The notes beneath the pieces are model-generated. The model was not told the DNA's origin, searched no databases, and saw only the letters and a program-made list of their open reading frames with translations. A stretch of 64,000 nucleotides of DNA. Source: Frigidibacter sp. ROC022. Its GTDB lineage: Bacteria; Pseudomonadota; Alphaproteobacteria; Rhodobacterales; Rhodobacteraceae. Position 1 is the stretch's first letter. Each line of letters begins with the position of its first letter. Shown here piece after piece: positions 43,810 to 53,533 of the stretch. The stretch spans positions 496,001-560,000 of the forward strand of contig NZ_JANQDU010000001.1 of assembly GCF_024723735.1 (NCBI RefSeq), given 5' to 3'. Both the position numbers and the translations under genes were made by a program.

Positions 43810-45221
43810 CCGCGCCGGGACTTGTCGTCGAGGATATCGGTTTCCACGAACGCAACCTGCGTCTGCGGACGCCGTTCCGCTTCGGGATCGTCACCCTGAC
43901 CGAGGCGACCCAGGTCTTCGTGCGGGTCCGGGTGCGCCTGTCCGATGGCAGCACCGTCGAAGGCCAGTCGGCCGAGCTTCTGGCGGCCAAATGGTTCGAC
44001 AAGAACCCCGACCTGTCGAACGAGGACAATTACGACCAGCTGCGCGCAGCGCTCTCGATCGCCCGGACGGCGGCGGTTGACGCGGGCGAACCGCTGAGCG
44101 CCTTCGGCCTGCACGCGGCAATCGCCGAAGCGGCCTATCCCGAATGCGCCGCCCGGGGCCTGAACGGGCTGATCGCCGGGTTCGGCGTGGCGCTGGTCGA
44201 TCGGGCGGTGCTGGACGCGCTGTGCCGGGCGCAGGGGCTGTCGGTCTTCGCGGCCGTGCAACGCAACCTGCCGGGGATCGACGCCCGCACGACGCCCGAC
44301 CTTGCCGGCTTCGACATGTCCGGCTTCCTGCAGACGCTGGCGCCGGCGCAAAGCATTGCCGTGCGGCACACGGTGGGCCTTGTCGATCCGATCACCGAAG
44401 CCGAAATCGCCCCGGCCGACCGGCTGAACGACGGGTTGCCCGAGAGCCTGGAAGCGGCGGTCGCCACCTATGGGCTGCGGCATTTCAAGCTGAAGGTCGG
44501 CGGTGACATGGCGGCCGACATCGACCGGCTGACACGGATCGCCGCGGTGCTGGACCGGGCCGAGGCACCCTATCTCGTCAGCCTCGACGGCAATGAGCAA
44601 TACGAGGATGCCGAGGCGGTGCTGGAACTGCTGCATCGGCTCGGGCAGGAACCGGCGCTGGCCCGGTTGATGCGGTCCACCGCCTATCTCGAACAGCCGA
44701 TCTCCCGCGCCCATGCGCTGGAACGGCCCGTCACGGCCCTCGCAGCGCATCTGCCGGTAATCATCGACGAATCCGACAGCGGCATCGGGGTGTTCCCCGA
44801 GGCGCGGGCGCTCGGCTATGCGGGGATTTCGTCGAAGTCCTGCAAGGGGGTCTACCGGGCGCTCTTGAACCGTGCGCGGGTGGCCAAATGGACGGCCGAG
44901 GACGGGGCGAAGATGTTCATGACCGCCGAGGATCTGACCACCCAGCCTGGCGTCGCCCTGGCGCAGGATCTGGCCCTGGCGACGCTGATCGGCTGCACCC
45001 ATGTCGAGCGCAACGGCCATCACTATGTCGATGGCATGGCCGGTGCGCCCGAGGCCGAACAGCAGAGATTCCTGGCGGCGCATCCCGACCTCTACCGGCA
45101 GGATGGCGGCCGGGTCCGGGTGGCGATCAGCGATGGGCGCATGGCCATTGGCTCATTGGCCGCGCCGGCCCTTGGCACCGCCGTCACGCCGGACTGGGAC
45201 AGCATGGGTGCGGCGGGGTAG
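43806..45221 (+). CDS. enolase-superfamily-like enzyme, divergent long form
   Basis: A 471-residue protein longer than usual MR/MLE enzymes (350-400). The core still reads Lys228-x-Lys230 (RHFKLKVGG), Asp261/Asn263 (SLDGNEQYED), Glu296 (YLEQPI), Asp321-Glu322 (IIDESDSG) and a C-terminal Lys pair (SSKSCKG, 344/347). The first 100 residues and several loops are unlike standard members, so a specialised substrate is likely. It is the last gene of the second TTT operon, and the stem-loop at 45229 follows. Two enolase-superfamily genes in adjacent, separately controlled TTT operons is unusual. Confidence 0.85.
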   Translation: MTAPGLVVEDIGFHERNLRLRTPFRFGIVTLTEATQVFVRVRVRLSDGSTVEGQSAELLAAKWFDKNPDLSNEDNYDQLRAALSIARTAAVDAGEPLSAFGLHAAIAEAAYPECAARGLNGLIAGFGVALVDRAVLDALCRAQGLSVFAAVQRNLPGIDARTTPDLAGFDMSGFLQTLAPAQSIAVRHTVGLVDPITEAEIAPADRLNDGLPESLEAAVATYGLRHFKLKVGGDMAADIDRLTRIAAVLDRAEAPYLVSLDGNEQYEDAEAVLELLHRLGQEPALARLMRSTAYLEQPISRAHALERPVTALAAHLPVIIDESDSGIGVFPEARALGYAGISSKSCKGVYRALLNRARVAKWTAEDGAKMFMTAEDLTTQPGVALAQDLALATLIGCTHVERNGHHYVDGMAGAPEAEQQRFLAAHPDLYRQDGGRVRVAISDGRMAIGSLAAPALGTAVTPDWDSMGAAG

Positions 45222-45228
45222 GGCCGGA

Positions 45229-45257
45229 CGCCCCGGGGTTCGGGGCGGCTGGATTTT
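45229..45257 (+). terminator. terminator after the second TTT operon
   Basis: Stem CGCCCCG (45229-45235) / CGGGGCG (45241-45247) with a five-base loop, followed by GCTGGATTTT. It lies seven bases beyond the stop at 45221. Confidence 0.65.
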
Positions 45258-45342
45258 CGGGACCGCGATATTCAGGGCATTTCGTCGGGGACGGGCCTCA
45301 ACGCGCTGGCACAGCAGCATCGAAGGGCCGTCGGCCAATAGC

Positions 45343-45370
45343 TTCAAACTTTAAATTTCAAACTTGAAAT
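45343..45370. promoter_or_regulatory. tandem MarR-type operator ahead of the aromatic-acid operon
   Basis: ATTTCAA-AC-TTGAAAT (45355-45370) is a perfect dyad. A second, imperfect copy TTCAAACTTTAAA starts at 45343, 14 bases before the matching TTCAAACTTGAAA. TTTCAA/TTGAAA dyads suit MarR-family repressors of aromatic catabolism, and a MarR gene is the third gene of the operon. Confidence 0.72.
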
Positions 45371-45437
45371 AAAAACCTGACCTCCGTAACGTGACTCGCA
45401 TCGGGGAGACGCGCGCCGATCTGAGGAGGGATTGCAC

Positions 45438-47732
45438 GTGAAGGTTCTGTGTCTCGGCGGTGGCCCTGCGGGTCTGTATTTCGCGATCAGCATGAAGCTT
45501 CGCGATCCGTCGCACGACGTCACCGTGCTGGAGCGAAACCGAGCCAATGACACCTTCGGCTGGGGTGTCGTCCTGTCGGACGATGCGCTCGGGCGCATGG
45601 AGCGGAACGACCCCAAGAGCACCCAGGCCATTCGCGATCATTTTGCCTATTGGGATGACATCGCGGTCGAGCACAACGGGGTGCGTACCGTCTCGGGCGG
45701 GCATGGCTTTGCCGGGATCGGGCGCCGGCAGATGCTGGTGCTGCTGCAGGAACGGGCCCGGGAACTGGGTGTCGACATGCGCTTCGAGACCGAATTCGAC
45801 AGTGCCGAGCCATATCGTCGGGACTACGATGTCGTCGTGGCCAGCGACGGGATCAATTCACGGATCCGCAGGGAATACGAAAGCGCGTTCCGGCCCGACG
45901 TCGATCTGCGGAAATGCAAGTTCGTCTGGCTCGGGACACATCAGAAATTTGACGATGCCTTCACCTTCATCTTCGAGAAGACCGAACACGGCTGGGCCTG
46001 GGCGCATGTCTATCAGTTCGACGCAAACACGGCGACCTTCATCGTCGAATGCCTGCAACCGACCTGGGACGCCTGGGGTTTCGAGCACATGTCCAAGGAA
46101 GAGACGGTCGAAACCTGCCGCAGGATCTTCGAAAGGCATCTCGACGGCCACGCCCTGATGTCGAATGCCGGGCATCTGCGCGGCTCGGCGATCTGGATGA
46201 ACTTCCCCCGGGTGATCTGCGAGACCTGGCATTACAAGAATGTGGTCCTGATGGGCGATGCCGCGGCGACCGGTCACTTCTCGATCGGTTCCGGTTCGCG
46301 GCTGGCCTTCGACAGCGCGATCGCGCTGGCCGATTATCTGCACAGCGAACCGACGCTGGAACGGGCTTTCGAACGCTACCAGGAAGAACGGCGGCTCGAG
46401 GTGCTTCGGATGCAGTCGGCGGCGCGCAACTCGCTGGAATGGTTCGAGGATGTCGAACGTTATCTCGATCAGGATCCGGTCCAGTTCAACTACAACCTGC
46501 TGACCCGATCGCAGCGTATCAGCCATGAGAATCTCCGGCTGCGCGATCCCGAATGGCTGGGATCGGCCGAACGCTGGTTCCAGCGCCAGGCGGGCGTGCC
46601 CGGGGATCAGCCCGCGCGCGCGCCGATGTTCGCGCCGTTCAAGCTGCGGGACATGACGCTGTCGAACCGCATCGTCGTCTCGCCCATGGCGCAGTACCGG
46701 GCCGAGGACGGCTGCCCGACCGACTGGCATCTCGTCCATTATGGTGAGCGGGCGAAAGGTGGCGCCGGGCTCGTCTACACCGAGATGACCTGCGTCAGCC
46801 CGACCGGCCGGATCACGCCCGGCTGCCCCGGTCTCTATGCGCCCGAGCACGAGGCCGCATGGAAACGGATCGCCGAATTCATCCATGCCGAAACCGAGGC
46901 CCGGTTCTGCTGCCAGATCGGCCATTCCGGGCGCAAGGGTTCGACCCAGCTGGGCTGGCAGGAGATGGATGCCCCTCTTGAACACGGCAACTGGGAGCTG
47001 ATCTCCGCCTCGGCCATTCCCTGGTCCGAGCGCAATGCCGTCCCGCGCGAGATGACCCGGGCGGATATGGACGAGGTCCGCGACCAGTTCGTCGCGGCAA
47101 CGGAAATGGCGCTGCGGGCGGGCTTCGACATGGTTGAGCTTCATGCCGCGCATGGCTACCTGATCTCCTCCTTCATCTCACCGGTGTCGAACGTTCGCGG
47201 CGATGCCTATGGCGGCAGCCTGGACAACCGGATGCGCTATCCGCTCGAGGTTTTCCGGGCGATGCGCGCCGTCTGGCCGCAAGATCGGCCGATGTCGGTC
47301 CGGATCAGTGCCAATGACTGGATCGGCGAGGCCGGGGTCGGACCCGAAGAGGCGGTCGAGATCGCCCGGCAATTCCGGGCCGCGGGGGCCGATATCATCG
47401 ATGTTTCCGCCGGCCAGACCAGCACCGGGGCCAGGCCGGTCTATGGGCGCATGTTCCAGACACCGTTCTCGAACCGTATCCGCAACGAGCTGAAGATGCC
47501 GACCATGGCTGTCGGCAATATCTATGACACCGATCACGTCAATTCGATCCTGCTGGCGGGGCGGGCGGACCTCGTCTGCCTGGCGCGGCCCCATCTGGCC
47601 GATCCCTACTGGACGCTGCATGCGGGCGTGACCCTTGGCGACCCCCATGTGCCCTGGCCATTGCCCTACCTGAACGGGCGCGACCAGGCCTATCGCCTGC
47701 GCGAGCAACAGCAGGAGACCATCCGGGTATGA
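45438..47732 (+). CDS. abmA: bifunctional aroyl-CoA monooxygenase/reductase (2-aminobenzoyl-CoA type)
   Basis: A 764-residue fusion. The N-terminus is a single-component FAD hydroxylase (GGGPAG, residues 7-12; [17 protein letters not shown]). The C-terminus from about residue 395 is an old-yellow-enzyme-like reductase ([40 protein letters not shown]). This pairing is known from 2-aminobenzoyl-CoA monooxygenase/reductase of Azoarcus evansii, which hydroxylates and then reduces the ring. The same architecture is also annotated as salicylyl-CoA 5-hydroxylase. Start is GTG at 45438, eight bases after GAGGAGGG; a TTG is two codons earlier. First gene of an eight-gene operon; the MarR operator lies upstream. 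Confidence 0.88.
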   Translation: MKVLCLGGGPAGLYFAISMKLRDPSHDVTVLERNRANDTFGWGVVLSDDALGRMERNDPKSTQAIRDHFAYWDDIAVEHNGVRTVSGGHGFAGIGRRQMLVLLQERARELGVDMRFETEFDSAEPYRRDYDVVVASDGINSRIRREYESAFRPDVDLRKCKFVWLGTHQKFDDAFTFIFEKTEHGWAWAHVYQFDANTATFIVECLQPTWDAWGFEHMSKEETVETCRRIFERHLDGHALMSNAGHLRGSAIWMNFPRVICETWHYKNVVLMGDAAATGHFSIGSGSRLAFDSAIALADYLHSEPTLERAFERYQEERRLEVLRMQSAARNSLEWFEDVERYLDQDPVQFNYNLLTRSQRISHENLRLRDPEWLGSAERWFQRQAGVPGDQPARAPMFAPFKLRDMTLSNRIVVSPMAQYRAEDGCPTDWHLVHYGERAKGGAGLVYTEMTCVSPTGRITPGCPGLYAPEHEAAWKRIAEFIHAETEARFCCQIGHSGRKGSTQLGWQEMDAPLEHGNWELISASAIPWSERNAVPREMTRADMDEVRDQFVAATEMALRAGFDMVELHAAHGYLISSFISPVSNVRGDAYGGSLDNRMRYPLEVFRAMRAVWPQDRPMSVRISANDWIGEAGVGPEEAVEIARQFRAAGADIIDVSAGQTSTGARPVYGRMFQTPFSNRIRNELKMPTMAVGNIYDTDHVNSILLAGRADLVCLARPHLADPYWTLHAGVTLGDPHVPWPLPYLNGRDQAYRLREQQQETIRV

Positions 47733-48469
47733 GCACCGCCGGGCAGCGCGTACTGATCACGGGGGGCGGCACCGGAACCGGCGCCGCCATCGCCCGGGCC
47801 TTCGCGGCGGCCGGTGCCGAGGTCGTGGTGGCGGGACGTCGCCCGGAACCGCTGGCCGAACTGGCCGGGGCATCCGATGCGATCCGGGCGATTCCGGCGG
47901 ATGTGACCGACGAGGCGTCCGTCTCCGCACTCTTCGACGCCGCCGGCCCGGTCGATGTCGTGATCGCCAATGCGGGGGCGGCGGACAGCGCCCCTTTCGG
48001 CCGCACGACGCTGGCGCAATGGAACGCGATGATCGGGGTGAACCTGACCGGCGTCTTCCTGACCCTCCGCGCCGGACTCAATCAGATGCAGGGGCGCGGA
48101 CGGCTGATTGCCGTGGCCTCGACCGCGGGGCTGAAGGGATACGGCTATGCCGCGCCCTATGCGGCGGCCAAGCACGGCGTTGTCGGTCTGATCCGCTCGA
48201 TCGCGCAGGAGGTCGCACGGCGCCCGATCACGGCCAACGCCCTGTGTCCGGGGTTTCTGGACACCGGCATGACCGACCGCAGCGTCGATGCGATTGTCGG
48301 GACAACCGGTCGTGACGCCGAGACGGCGCGGGCCTCGCTGGCGGCGTTTAACCCGCAGAAACGGCTGATCCGGCCCTCCGAGGTGGCTGCCGCCGCAATG
48401 TGGCTCTGCGCGGAAGGATCCGAGGGGATCAACGGCCAGGCCATCGCGATTGCCGGGGGGGAAATATGA
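47729..48469 (+). CDS. SDR-family 3-hydroxyacyl-CoA dehydrogenase
   Basis: A 246-residue classical SDR. NAD(P) motif [15 protein letters not shown], structural IANAGAADS and catalytic Ser/Tyr-x3-Lys in [22 protein letters not shown] are all present. The arginine-rich second strand ([11 protein letters not shown]) suggests NADP. In the 2-aminobenzoyl-CoA pathway a dehydrogenase acting on a ring-opened or partly reduced 3-hydroxyacyl-CoA is expected at this place. The start overlaps the abmA stop (ATGA). Confidence 0.88.
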   Translation: MSTAGQRVLITGGGTGTGAAIARAFAAAGAEVVVAGRRPEPLAELAGASDAIRAIPADVTDEASVSALFDAAGPVDVVIANAGAADSAPFGRTTLAQWNAMIGVNLTGVFLTLRAGLNQMQGRGRLIAVASTAGLKGYGYAAPYAAAKHGVVGLIRSIAQEVARRPITANALCPGFLDTGMTDRSVDAIVGTTGRDAETARASLAAFNPQKRLIRPSEVAAAAMWLCAEGSEGINGQAIAIAGGEI

Positions 48470-48924
48470 GCGACCGAGACACCCTGTCCCGCCGCCGCCT
48501 GCGGACATGGCTGCGCCTGCTGAGGTTGACCCGGTCCACCGAGAACCAGCTGCGCGAGTTCCTCCGCGTGGAATTCGACACCACGCTTCCCCGCTTCGAC
48601 GTGGCGGCGGCGCTCTTCCGCAGCGGGCGGCCGATCCGGATGAGCGAGCTCAGCCAGATGCTGCTGGTCTCGAACGGCAATGCGACGGCGGTGGTCGAGC
48701 GGCTTGAGAAGGATGGCCTTGCCGCCCGCGTCACCGGTGAAGACGACCGGCGGGTCGTCCTCGTGGCGCTGACCGAGGCGGGCCGAAGCTGGTTCGAGAC
48801 GCTCGCGAAGGCGCATGAGGAAAAGGTCAACCAGTTGTTCGACCGCCTCGGCCACAGGGAACTCGATACGATCCGCGATCTGGTGCGGCATCTGGAAGGC
48901 AAGACCGATGACAGGATTCACTGA
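48466..48924 (+). CDS. MarR-family regulator of the aromatic-acid operon
   Basis: A 152-residue MarR protein with wing-helix [48 protein letters not shown], the D-x-R-S-like wing present as EDDRRVV. N- and C-terminal helices ([27 protein letters not shown]) form the dimer interface. Lipophilic aroyl-CoA or aromatic-acid ligands are typical of such regulators (for example BadR, HcaR). It is embedded in the operon with an ATGA overlap at both the SDR end and a 17-base overlap with the hydratase. It should act at the TTTCAA-TTGAAA sites at 45343. Confidence 0.92.
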   Translation: MSDRDTLSRRRLRTWLRLLRLTRSTENQLREFLRVEFDTTLPRFDVAAALFRSGRPIRMSELSQMLLVSNGNATAVVERLEKDGLAARVTGEDDRRVVLVALTEAGRSWFETLAKAHEEKVNQLFDRLGHRELDTIRDLVRHLEGKTDDRIH

Positions 48925-49720
48925 CTACCGCCCGACCCATTTCGAATGGGTCTGCAACAACGGCATCGCGACGGTGCGGTTGAACCGGCCCGAACGGAAG
49001 AACCCGCTGACATTCGACAGCTATGCCGAGTTGCGCGATCTGTTCCGGGCACTCCCCCATGCCGAGGATGTGGACGTCGTCGTCTTTGCCTCGAACGGCG
49101 GCAATTTCTGCTCGGGCGGCGATGTGCATGACATCATCGGGCCGCTGGTCGGAATGGACATGAAAGGTCTGCTGGCCTTTACCCGGATGACCGGCGATCT
49201 GGTCAAGGCGATGATCGGCTGCGGCAAGCCGATCATAGCGGCGGTGGACGGAGTCTGCGTCGGGGCCGGGGCGATCATCGCCATGGCCTCGGACCTGCGA
49301 CTGGCGACGCCGGCGGCGCAATGTGCCTTTCTCTTCACACGGGTCGGGCTTGCCGGTTGCGACATGGGCGCCTGCGCGATGCTGCCGCGCATCATCGGGC
49401 AGGGGCGGGCGGCCGAACTGCTCTATACCGGCCGCTCGATGTCGGCCGACGAGGGCGAACGCTGGGGGTTCTGGAATGCGCTTCACCCCGCAGAGGCGCT
49501 GGACGCCGAGGCCCGCAGGTTGGCCGAACGGCTGAAGGCCGGTCCCACATTCGCCCATGGCATCACCAAGACCCAGCTCAACCAGGAATGGAACATGGGG
49601 CTTGAGCAGGCGATCGAGGCCGAGGCGCAGGCCCAGGCGATCTGCATGCAGACCCGCGATTTCGAACGCGCCTATCATGCCTTCGTCGCGAAACAGAAAC
49701 CTGTGTTCGAGGGCGACTGA
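48908..49720 (+). CDS. enoyl-CoA hydratase-family protein
   Basis: A 270-residue crotonase-fold enzyme. The oxyanion-hole blocks are [20 protein letters not shown] and [22 protein letters not shown], and the [35 protein letters not shown] block is typical. The usual catalytic Glu of hydratases in the second block is Cys-Asp-Met here, closer to ring-opening hydrolases such as BadI and other non-hydratase members. A hydrolytic ring-cleavage step in the pathway is therefore likely. It overlaps the MarR gene by 17 bases. Start ATGACAGGATTC is chosen on homology. Confidence 0.9.
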   Translation: MTGFTDYRPTHFEWVCNNGIATVRLNRPERKNPLTFDSYAELRDLFRALPHAEDVDVVVFASNGGNFCSGGDVHDIIGPLVGMDMKGLLAFTRMTGDLVKAMIGCGKPIIAAVDGVCVGAGAIIAMASDLRLATPAAQCAFLFTRVGLAGCDMGACAMLPRIIGQGRAAELLYTGRSMSADEGERWGFWNALHPAEALDAEARRLAERLKAGPTFAHGITKTQLNQEWNMGLEQAIEAEAQAQAICMQTRDFERAYHAFVAKQKPVFEGD

Positions 49721-50877
49721 TGCCGGACAGCAGCTATCTGAACTGGCCGTTCTTCGACGCCGTCCATCGGGACCATGCCGAACGGCTGGGGGTCTGGGCG
49801 GCCGAGACGATCGGTCCGGTCGATCACCAGGATACCGACGCCACCTGCCGCAGGCTGGTGGCGGAACTGGGCGCGGCGGGCTGGCTGATGCCGACCGCCG
49901 CCGGCGAAGGTGAAACGCTCGACGTGCGAAGGCTCTGCCTCTCGCGCGAGATACTGGCCCGCCATGACGGGCTTGCCGATTTCGCTTTCGCCATGCAGGG
50001 GCTCGGCACCGGTGCGATCTCGCTGTTCGGGACGCCGGAGCAGAAAGCCGAATGGCTGCCCCGGACCCGGCGCGGCGAGGTCATCGCCGCCTTTGCCCTG
50101 ACCGAGCCGCAATCCGGTTCCGACGTCGCGAATTCGCAGATGACCGCGGTGCGGGACGGCGACGATTATGTGCTGGACGGCGAGAAGACCTGGATTTCGA
50201 ACGGCGGCATCGGGGGGCTCTACACGGTGTTCGCCCGCACCGGCGACGCACCGGGGGCCAAGGGGCTCTCGGCCTTCCTCGTGCCGGCCGATACGCCGGG
50301 TCTCGCCATCGTCGAACGGCTCGAAACGATCGCGCCGCACCCGCTGGCGCGTTTGCGGTTCACCGGTTGCCGGATCCCGGTGGGCGCGCGTCTCGGTGAA
50401 AGCGGCGACGGGTTCCGGATCGCGATGATGGTGCTCGACGTCTTCCGCTCCACCGTCGCGGCGGCGGCGCTCGGCTTTGCCCGCCGGGCGCTGGACGAGG
50501 CGCTGGAGCGGGTGAATGCACGCCATGTCCAGGGGGCGCCGCTGTTCGATCACCAGATGGTGCAGGGCCACATCGCCGACATGGCGCTGGATGTCGATGC
50601 CGCCGCGTTGCTGGTCTATCGCGCCGCCTGGACCAAGGATCAGGGGGCGCCGCGTGTGACCCGCGAGGCGGCGATGGCCAAGCTCTTCGCGACCGAACAG
50701 GCCCAACGGGTCATCGATCTGGCCGTGCAACTGCATGGCGGCGACGGCGTCAGGTCCGGCGGCACCGTCGAAAGGCTCTACCGCGAGATCAGGGCGCTGC
50801 GGATCTACGAAGGCGCGTCGGACGTCCAGCGGGTCGTGATCGCCCGTCAGGCGATGCGGGATTATCTGGGAGGATAG
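49720..50877 (+). CDS. acyl-CoA dehydrogenase of the aromatic-acid operon
   Basis: A 385-residue acyl-CoA dehydrogenase with [40 protein letters not shown] and the C-terminal [27 protein letters not shown] (catalytic Glu in IYEGAS). It is a different subfamily from the two dehydrogenases at 11-14.5 kb. In the 2-aminobenzoate route it would oxidise an alicyclic or ring-opened acyl-CoA. Start overlaps the preceding stop (TGATG), and the ligase begins three bases after its own stop. Confidence 0.92.
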   Translation: MPDSSYLNWPFFDAVHRDHAERLGVWAAETIGPVDHQDTDATCRRLVAELGAAGWLMPTAAGEGETLDVRRLCLSREILARHDGLADFAFAMQGLGTGAISLFGTPEQKAEWLPRTRRGEVIAAFALTEPQSGSDVANSQMTAVRDGDDYVLDGEKTWISNGGIGGLYTVFARTGDAPGAKGLSAFLVPADTPGLAIVERLETIAPHPLARLRFTGCRIPVGARLGESGDGFRIAMMVLDVFRSTVAAAALGFARRALDEALERVNARHVQGAPLFDHQMVQGHIADMALDVDAAALLVYRAAWTKDQGAPRVTREAAMAKLFATEQAQRVIDLAVQLHGGDGVRSGGTVERLYREIRALRIYEGASDVQRVVIARQAMRDYLGG

Positions 50878-50880
50878 GAC

Positions 50881-52503
50881 ATGCTCGGACCGAGCGCACA
50901 TATCGACACGTTCACCCGCGACGGTCTTCCGCCGCACGACAGCTGGCCGGATTTCCTGCTGGAGGGATTCGACTATCCCGAGACCCTGAACGCCGCGGTC
51001 GAACTGACCGACCGGATGGTCGAGAAGGGCTTTGGCGACAACACCGCGCTGATCGGGAACGGCCGGCGCCGGACCTACAAGGAACTCTCCGACTGGACCA
51101 ACCGGCTGGCGCATGTCCTGGTCGATGACCTGGGGGTCAAGCCCGGCAACCGGGTGCTGATCCGCTCTGCCAACAACCCGGCCATGGTGGCCTGCTGGCT
51201 GGCGGCGACAAAGGCCGGGGCGGTCGTGGTGAACACGATGCCGATGCTGCGGGCCGGGGAGTTGCTGAAGATCGTCGAGAAGGCCGAGATCGGCCATGCG
51301 ATCTGCGACACCCGCCTGACCGACGAACTGATCGCCTGTGCAAAGAAGAGCACCTTCCTGAAGACGGTGGTCGGCTTCGATGGTACAGCGAACCACGATG
51401 CCGAACTCGACCGCCTGGCGCTGCAGAAGCCGGTAAGGTTCGATGCGGTCCGGACCGGGCGCGACGACGTGGCGCTGCTGGGCTTCACCTCGGGCACCAC
51501 GGGTGCGCCGAAGGCCACGATGCATTTTCACCGCGACCTGCTGATCATCGCTGACGGCTATGCCCGGGAAGTGCTGAAGGTCACGCCCGAAGACGTCTTC
51601 GTCGGTTCGCCGCCGCTGGCCTTCACCTTCGGTCTCGGCGGTCTTGCGGTCTTTCCGCTGCGCTTCGGTGCGGCGGCGACCCTGCTCGAAGCCGCCACGC
51701 CGCCGAAAATGATCGAGATCATCGAGACCTTCAAAGCCACGATCTGCTTCACCGCCCCGACCGCCTATCGGGTGATGCTGAAGGCGATGGAGGAGGGCGC
51801 CGACCTGTCCAGCCTGCGGGCGGCGGTTTCGGCCGGCGAGACCCTTCCGGCACCGATCTACGAGGAATGGGTGCGCCGGACCGGCAAGCCGATGCTCGAC
51901 GGGATCGGTGCGACCGAGATGCTGCATATCTTCCTGTCCAACCGGTTCGACGATTCCCGGCCGGCCTGCACCGGGCGGCCGGTGGGCGGCTACCAGGCCA
52001 GGATCGTGGATGCGCAGATGAACGATCTGCCCCCGGGCGAGGTCGGTCGCCTCGCGGTGCGCGGTCCCACCGGCTGCCGCTATCTCGACGATCCGCGCCA
52101 GGCGGATTACGTGAGGGACGGCTGGAACATCACCGGCGACAGTTTCTGGCAGGACGAGTCCGGGCATTTCCACTTTGCCGCCCGCAGCGACGACATCATC
52201 GTTTCGGCGGGCTACAACATCGCCGGACCCGAGGTCGAGGCGGCGCTGCTTTCGCATGAGGCGGTGGCCGAATGCGCGGTCATCGGGGCGCCGGATCCGG
52301 ACCGCGGATACATCGTCGAGGCGCATGTGGTGCTGAACGAGGGCGTCACCGCCTCGGACCTGACGCGGAAGATTCTCCAGGACTTCGTGAAGGCGACGAT
52401 CGCGCCTTACAAGTATCCGCGCTCGATCAAGTTCCGCCAGGCCCTGCCCAAGACCGCGACCGGCAAGATCCAGCGCTTCGTTCTGCGCGAACTGGCGGAC
52501 TGA
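50881..52503 (+). CDS. abmG: 2-aminobenzoate-CoA ligase (benzoate-CoA ligase family)
   Basis: ATP-dependent ligase of 540 residues that starts the pathway by forming the aroyl-CoA. The N-terminus SAHIDTFTRDGLPPHDSWPDFL is characteristic of anthranilate-CoA ligases. ANL blocks are GFTSGTTGAPKATMHFHRD (about residues 201-219), IGATEMLHIFLSN, the GWNITGDSFWQDESGHFHFAARSDDIIVSAGYNI hinge and the C-terminal PKTATGKIQRFVLREL lysine. Its position after the dehydrogenase and before the thioesterase suits the abm gene order. Other aromatic acids (benzoate, hydroxybenzoates) remain possible substrates. Confidence 0.88.
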   Translation: MLGPSAHIDTFTRDGLPPHDSWPDFLLEGFDYPETLNAAVELTDRMVEKGFGDNTALIGNGRRRTYKELSDWTNRLAHVLVDDLGVKPGNRVLIRSANNPAMVACWLAATKAGAVVVNTMPMLRAGELLKIVEKAEIGHAICDTRLTDELIACAKKSTFLKTVVGFDGTANHDAELDRLALQKPVRFDAVRTGRDDVALLGFTSGTTGAPKATMHFHRDLLIIADGYAREVLKVTPEDVFVGSPPLAFTFGLGGLAVFPLRFGAAATLLEAATPPKMIEIIETFKATICFTAPTAYRVMLKAMEEGADLSSLRAAVSAGETLPAPIYEEWVRRTGKPMLDGIGATEMLHIFLSNRFDDSRPACTGRPVGGYQARIVDAQMNDLPPGEVGRLAVRGPTGCRYLDDPRQADYVRDGWNITGDSFWQDESGHFHFAARSDDIIVSAGYNIAGPEVEAALLSHEAVAECAVIGAPDPDRGYIVEAHVVLNEGVTASDLTRKILQDFVKATIAPYKYPRSIKFRQALPKTATGKIQRFVLRELAD

Positions 52504-52565
52504 GCATGCGATGCCGTCGGCTGCGGCCGGCGGCGCTGCCCGGACCGCGCCCCAGGAGTTGAAAC

Positions 52566-52967
52566 ATGGCATTCACCTATCCCCAGAAAGTATTGTTCAA
52601 ATACTGCGACCCGGCCGGGATCGTGTTCTTTCCGCGCTATTTCGAACTGATCAACGACTGCATCGAGACGTTTTTCGGAGAGGCCATCGGGGTTCCCTTC
52701 GAGGAACTCATGAAGGTTGGCGGCGTGCCGACGGTGGAGATCACGGCGACCTTCAAGGCACCCAGCCGGCACGGTGACCGGCTGCTTCTGAGCCTGTCCT
52801 GCCGCCGGATCGGCCGCACCAGCGCGACGCTGGACATCGACGCGCATTGCAGCGAGGAACTTCGGTTTCGGGCCACCTCGACCATCGTCCATGTGGACCG
52901 GAGCGGCCGGCCCGAGGTCTGGCCCGCCCGGATCAAGGACAAGTTGCAATCCCATTTGAATAGGTGA
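52566..52967 (+). CDS. 4-hydroxybenzoyl-CoA-type hotdog thioesterase
   Basis: A 133-residue hotdog enzyme with the 4HBT catalytic region VLFKYCDPAGIVFFPRYFELINDCIETFF (Asp16 in YCDPAG), and a later VEITATFKAPSRHGDRLLLSL strand. It would hydrolyse an aroyl- or acyl-CoA, either as pathway end step or to rescue trapped CoA. A Shine-Dalgarno CAGGAG lies upstream, with 62 bases after the ligase stop. The RidA gene starts five bases after its own stop. Confidence 0.92.
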   Translation: MAFTYPQKVLFKYCDPAGIVFFPRYFELINDCIETFFGEAIGVPFEELMKVGGVPTVEITATFKAPSRHGDRLLLSLSCRRIGRTSATLDIDAHCSEELRFRATSTIVHVDRSGRPEVWPARIKDKLQSHLNR

Positions 52968-52971
52968 TTTC

Positions 52972-53367
52972 GTGGCAAACAAGGTGATTCAGCCGGGTGG
53001 ATGGCTGCCGGCAAAGGGCTATGCCAACGGCGTGCTGACCAGGGACGGAACGCTCCATATCGGCGGTCAGATCGGATGGGACGCAGAGCAGAACTTCCGG
53101 ACGCATGACTTCGTCGGCCAGATGCAACAGGCGCTGGAAAACATCCGCGCCGTCGTCGAGGCGGCGGGCGGCCATGTCGGCGACATCGTCCGGATGACCT
53201 GGTTCGTGACCGACAAGACGGAATACCTGGCCCGGCAACGCGAGGTCGGTGCCGCCTATCGCGCGGTGATGGGGCGGCATTTCCCGGCGATGTCGCTGGT
53301 CGTGGTCAAGGAACTCGTCGAAGACGAGGCGATGGTCGAAATCGAGGCCACGGCGCAGCTGCAATAG
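52972..53367 (+). CDS. RidA/YjgF-family protein lacking the canonical Arg
   Basis: A 131-residue RidA-superfamily protein (IGGQIGWDAEQNF; MTWFVTDKTEYLAR; PAMSLVVVKELVEDEAMVEIEATA). RidA deaminases bind the substrate carboxylate with a conserved Arg (Arg105 of E. coli) in the strand before IEIEA; here that segment reads VVVKELVED (Lys113, Glu114), with no Arg. The family's imine/enamine hydrolysis would suit the 2-amino-5-oxo-cyclohexene-carboxyl-CoA intermediate, an enamine, whose carboxylate is masked as a thioester, making the Arg loss understandable. Start is GTG at 52972 after AGGTGATTTC. Last gene of the operon. Confidence 0.88.
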   Translation: MANKVIQPGGWLPAKGYANGVLTRDGTLHIGGQIGWDAEQNFRTHDFVGQMQQALENIRAVVEAAGGHVGDIVRMTWFVTDKTEYLARQREVGAAYRAVMGRHFPAMSLVVVKELVEDEAMVEIEATAQLQ

Positions 53368-53533
53368 GGCGCGGGACACCTCCCGCCGTCAGTTGCCGGG
53401 TCCGCAGCCCGATCGGCAGCCACGCCGGCCCGCAGCCCGGCCGCCAGGCGACAAACCCGCCGAATCACGCAGGGCGGGCATGGTCCGCAATTCGATGAAA
53501 TCACCAGCGATGCCGGGGGAGGCTTCGACGCGG

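Noticed and set aside
49675-52572. A 965-codon open frame on the minus strand opposite the aromatic-acid operon
   Set aside because: It runs antisense to the acyl-CoA dehydrogenase and ligase genes, whose motifs are clear; the frame has no ribosome site or domain.
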